From: Nostoc sp. 'Peltigera membranacea cyanobiont' 210A
GTDB lineage: Bacteria > Cyanobacteriota > Cyanobacteriia > Cyanobacteriales > Nostocaceae
Assembly: GCF_002246015.1 (NCBI RefSeq)
Contig: NZ_NOLJ01000005.1
Span: forward strand, 291,803 to 355,802
Length of the DNA: 64,000 nt
Direction: 5' to 3'
Positions 62,383 through 64,000 of the stretch are shown here, in pieces. Position 1 is the stretch's first letter. Every line of letters starts with the position of its first letter. The translations under genes were made by a program, and so were the position numbers. Under the pieces are notes generated by a model that saw only the letters and a program-made list of their open reading frames with translations, had not been told where the DNA came from and searched no databases.

Positions 62383-62625
62383 TCATGATTTCAATACCCC
62401 CAGCATCTGCAATCTCTCCCCCACTGCCGGTTTTTCCCGCTCCATCTCCTGAATTTGGTTGAGTAACACACTAGGACGTAATTTTTCAAATAACAGCGAA
62501 TCTTCGCGCCAATATTTCCCAGCAATACGCCACTCATCACTCCAATAGCTCACGTTAGCAAAGCTTTCGGCAGTCTTGGGAGAACCGATTTGGAAACGAT
62601 GGACTACCCTCCATCTAGCGAAGCG
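62383..62625 (-). pseudogene. C-terminal remnant of an unidentified gene
   Basis: On the minus strand one open frame reads VVHRFQIGSPKTAESFANVS, then YWSDEWRIAGKYWREDSLLF, then EKLRPSVLLNQIQEMEREKP and ends GERLQMLGVLKS and stop. This is clearly protein-like but has no start and is cut upstream by HIP1-rich sequence. Two further decayed copies lie at about 59.5 and 61.1 kb. The family is unknown to me. Confidence 0.6.
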
Positions 62626-62869
62626 ATCGCTCTTTGAGGAAAAACTTTTTGGTTTACCGTTTTTTAGTTAATGTGTCAGTTTAATTATTGTCCACTCAGT
62701 AAATACAACAAGCTTTAGGCTAGAATTACGTTGTTAGTAAGTGTAATTATCCAAATATCCTTATTTTAGATAATAATATTGCTATTGTCTAAAATCAGGA
62801 ATACGAGGATTAGCGATCGCACTGAAATTTGGTCGTTCACCAATCATAAGATTTTTAGAGGTTACTACC
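62626..62869. other. Upstream region of the glycine-zipper gene
   Basis: AT-rich sequence, about 240 bases, with one GCGATCGC at 62813. No gene or hairpin recognised; the promoter of the glycine-zipper gene is expected here. Confidence 0.35.
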
Positions 62870-63289
62870 ATGCAAAATATGCTAAAACGCGCATTCCTAC
62901 CTGGATTGATGGCTGCTACTTTAGCTGGTACTGGCTTAATCCCGGTTCAACCTGCTTCTGCTGATGACCGAGTTATTAATAATGCAGCCATTGGAGCCGG
63001 GGCAGGTGTATTAAGTGGGGTTGTAACAAATTGTGGTTCCGTATTAGACAATGCTTTTAAAGGTGCTGCTGCTGGTGCTGCTGTTAATGCTGCCAATGGT
63101 GCAAGACGCACCAGAGCCAGAAGAAGAAACGGACGTTTACCTGTTCAAGATATCGGTGTAGGTGCTGGTGCTGGTGTATTGGCAGGTGCAATTTCTGGTG
63201 GTTGTGGAACTACCTGGAAAAATGGTGTCAATGGTGCTGCGGCTGGTGCTGCGGTTCATTTATTAGATAAAAGACCCAGAAGAAGATAA
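62870..63289 (+). CDS. Exported glycine-zipper protein
   Basis: A 139-residue protein with a signal peptide (MLKRAFLPGLMAATLAGTGLIPVQPASA). The mature part is a tandem duplication: AIGAGAGVLSGVVTNCGS with FKGAAAGAAVNA, and GVGAGAGVLAGAISGGCG with VNGAAAGAAVHL, joined by an Arg-rich linker (RRTRARRRNGR). The GxxxGxxxG spacing is that of glycine-zipper outer-membrane or pore-like proteins. One cysteine in each repeat could form a disulfide. The C-terminus is basic (KRPRRR). Confidence 0.82.
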   Translation: MQNMLKRAFLPGLMAATLAGTGLIPVQPASADDRVINNAAIGAGAGVLSGVVTNCGSVLDNAFKGAAAGAAVNAANGARRTRARRRNGRLPVQDIGVGAGAGVLAGAISGGCGTTWKNGVNGAAAGAAVHLLDKRPRRR

Positions 63290-63585
63290 TCTGTCATTGA
63301 TAACTCGTCATTTAGTCACCCAGCACGAATTATCAATAAAAACCTTCAGGCGCAGAGCGAACATAGTGCCTTGCGGTACTCTTTAAAAGATTGGAGACAC
63401 GACCCGCTTAAATAGCCAAAGTTGCGTATGCCGTCTGTAATGTGGTTGGTGTACTTAGCCCTGTTTTATCACTCTTGAAAAACAATAATCGAAGCCAAAG
63501 TCTAAAACTTTGATTTCACCAAGACTTAAAGCTTTATTTTCTAATAGAAACTAAAATTTATAGACAAAAACTGGAAAACAAAGCT
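63290..63585. other. Intergenic region
   Basis: No gene recognised. It begins with TGATAACTCGTCATTTAGTCA-like sequence typical of decayed heptamers. Confidence 0.35.
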
Positions 63586-63740
63586 TCATATCATGTCCGC
63601 ATAATTAGTTATGCTAACCACAGTCATTGCACCCCACCCCTTAATCCCCTCCCCGCTTGCGGGGAGGGGAGACAAAGCGTAGCTTTGGCGGGGGTGGGGT
63701 TCTTCGGGTTTAGTAAGCAATCAAGCGGACATTATATCAC
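63586..63740. repeat. MITE-like element with ATGTCCGC ends
   Basis: ATATCATGTCCGC at the left matches the reverse complement of GCGGACATTATAT at the right (12 of 13 bases). Between them lies a GC-rich hairpin (ACCCCACCCC...GGGGTGGGGT with inner CCCCTCCCCGC/GCGGGGAGGGG). About 155 bases, no coding capacity. Confidence 0.65.
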
Positions 63741-63814
63741 ACCTCTTTTGGTTATCGCATTCTCTCAAAGGGAGAAAACAGGGTTAAGTTTAAATATTCA
63801 AGCGACCTGTAGTA

Positions 63815-63938
63815 CAGGGCAAACGCATCTAAATATTGATGAGCATAGATAAAAGTAGAATGCACCAGAAGCTAGACCCCATTGTCATTTTGAAATGCTT
63901 CCTTAGTTTTTATTAGTAAATAAGATGCGTTTGCCCTG
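63815..63938. repeat. MITE-like element with CAGGGCAAACGCATCT ends
   Basis: The 16-base ends CAGGGCAAACGCATCT and AGATGCGTTTGCCCTG are perfect inverted repeats enclosing 92 AT-rich bases without an ORF. Size and ends suggest a non-autonomous element mobilised by a related IS. No target duplication is obvious. STRR-like GGGGCAGAGG sequence follows to the window edge. Confidence 0.75.
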
Positions 63939-64000
63939 GCGGAGGGGCAGAGGGGAAAACTTACTGCAACTTCTCCTCTGCTCCCCCTGCTCCCCTGCCC

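Overview
The window looks like chromosome of a filamentous, heterocyst-type cyanobacterium (Nostocales). Reasons: the HIP1 octamer GCGATCGC recurs in and between genes, families of tandem heptanucleotide repeats (STRRs) are frequent, and cyanobacterial families are present (CyaC adenylate cyclase, Ycf51, DUF3038/DUF4335, DUF1350, YaaW, XisH/XisI). No rRNA or CRISPR array was seen. The only tRNA found is tRNA-Gly(TCC). Genus cannot be fixed by eye.

Layout. 1-4.6 kb: end of a small esterase gene, hisC, a cyanobacterial protein of unknown function, a GNAT acetyltransferase and long AT-rich spacers. 4.7-9.6 kb: the multidomain adenylate cyclase CyaC, a TonB-like repeat protein and tRNA-Gly. 9.9-18 kb: a peptide-type ABC permease, apt, the DUF3038/DUF4335 pair, a truncated gene remnant, and a dnaK/dnaJ chaperone pair. 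18-24 kb: an M28 peptidase with a decayed partial duplicate, a bestrophin-like channel, a VOC protein, a stretch with structured, terminator-ended RNA candidates, an orphan antitoxin-like ORF, an LRAT-domain protein, a SIMPL protein and a ComFB-like protein. 24.6-32.8 kb: an FAD oxidoreductase, YaaW and O-antigen-ligase-like membrane protein genes, Ycf51, and a coupled dehydrogenase/aminotransferase pair. 33.3-34.5 kb: a decayed IS630-type element with both inverted repeats. 35-43 kb: phosphoenolpyruvate synthase interrupted by a 394-residue LAGLIDADG intein, a fused XisH-XisI ORF, a protein O-mannosyltransferase-like glycosyltransferase, and a MoaD-like carrier next to threonine synthase.

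43.9-55.9 kb is the most distinctive block. Five consecutive same-strand genes encode exported proteins: DUF11-type repeat proteins, a small partner, and a 1294-residue outer-membrane barrel with an Ig-like N-terminal region. They look like one cell-surface assembly. An intact ISL3 element with an 8-bp target duplication sits exactly on the stop codon of the last gene. 57-64 kb holds a DUF1350 protein, a SugE/Gdx-type exporter, a GHMP kinase, a small ORF coupled to an unknown 269-residue protein, several decayed copies of one gene end, a secreted glycine-zipper protein and two MITE-like elements.

A theme of the window is repeat DNA invading genes. Intergenic-type heptamer repeats and palindromes are found in frame inside ppsA, the O-antigen-ligase-like gene, the mannosyltransferase gene, the barrel gene and a transposase. 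All calls come from reading sequence; no database search was run.
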